The notes under the pieces were generated by a model. That model was not told where the DNA came from and made no database searches. It saw only the letters and a list, made by a program, of their open reading frames with translations. Below, piece after piece: positions 53,266 to 53,355 of a stretch of DNA of 53,355 nt; the stretch's first letter is position 1, and each line of letters starts with the position of its first letter. The DNA is from Sulfurovum sp. (GTDB lineage Bacteria > Campylobacterota > Campylobacteria > Campylobacterales > Sulfurovaceae). Both the position numbers and the translations under genes were made by a program. The DNA is taken from positions 1 through 53,355 of the forward strand of contig JAMOTK010000017.1 in assembly GCA_027062365.1 (NCBI GenBank), read 5' to 3'.

Positions 53266-53340
53266 AACAGTAAAATACTGAAAAAGACTATGCATGAATA
53301 AAAGACTAAAAAAAGATATGAGAAATTAGTAAGAGGTGAG

Positions 53341-53355
53341 ATGAATACTAAACAT
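53341..53355 (+). CDS. Start of a further gene, cut by the window edge
   Basis: ATGAATACTAAACAT (M-N-T-K-H) follows a GAGGTG ribosome-binding site, and the frame is open to the end of the window. The product cannot be identified from five codons. Confidence 0.35.

Overview
This window is a chromosomal segment of a low-GC member of the Campylobacterota (formerly Epsilonproteobacteria), probably a sulfur-oxidising genus such as Sulfurovum or Sulfurimonas. The evidence is the set of housekeeping proteins (GlmM, LspA, FusA and GyrB of the epsilon type), the futalosine-pathway enzyme MqnA, a ferredoxin-thioredoxin reductase/rhodanese fusion, the CcoG assembly factor beside a sulfide:quinone-reductase-like flavoprotein, and DUF302 and HupE proteins. 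The genus is an inference; no 16S rRNA is present.

Layout. Bases 1-930 hold insertion-sequence debris: the 3' end of an ISAs1-type transposase and an ISL3-type remnant. A HupE/UreJ membrane protein pairs with a PpiC-like protein that has lost its catalytic domain (930-2485), and a DUF302 protein follows (2633-3547). Bases 3721-9466 form a defence island: six same-strand, mostly overlapping genes. They encode a small 100-residue protein, an ABC-three-component (ABC-3C) system (effector with a PD-(D/E)XK-like N-terminus, middle component, DUF3732 SMC-like ATPase) and a type II restriction-modification pair strongly resembling HinP1I/HhaI (GCGC). The ABC-3C part is visibly more AT-rich than the core genes.

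Bases 9643-23990 are core genome: prfA with a thioredoxin-like gene and an unknown gene, rpsT, glmM-lspA-carbonic anhydrase, the rpsL-rpsG-fusA operon, tsaD, and gyrB-(degenerate GGDEF/EAL)-queF. Bases 24072-28208 include a short CI-like DNA-binding protein, a DUF2853 protein and an operon led by a catalytically dead serine-recombinase-like protein followed by ccoG and an SQR-like flavoprotein. Then come a PqiA-like protein, mqnA, moaD-moaE-moeA, a CI/LexA-like S24 repressor, the FTR-rhodanese fusion, a lipoprotein and two very small exported Cys-rich peptides with GKC motifs that resemble HvfA/bufferin-type metallophore precursors (33954-34489). A Tat-exported small subunit plus GMC flavoprotein, a seven-LysM NlpC/P60 hydrolase and ilvD follow.

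Bases 40958-41424 carry four tRNA genes (Gly-GCC, Leu-UAA, Cys-GCA, Ser-UGA). Immediately downstream are an orphan 489-residue protein and an intact insertion sequence (43235-44614) with 17-bp inverted repeats and a 6-bp target duplication. The window ends with ispA-tkt, a small zinc-ribbon membrane protein, a large DUF2339 membrane protein, a ceramidase-superfamily membrane protein and a surface Ig-like/DUF5011 protein.

The most promising material for new biology is the combined ABC-3C/restriction-modification operon with its unexplained leading gene, the paired GKC peptides with palindromic intergenic elements, and the dead recombinase that appears to lead the ccoG operon. All assignments rest on reading motifs by eye; no database search was run.
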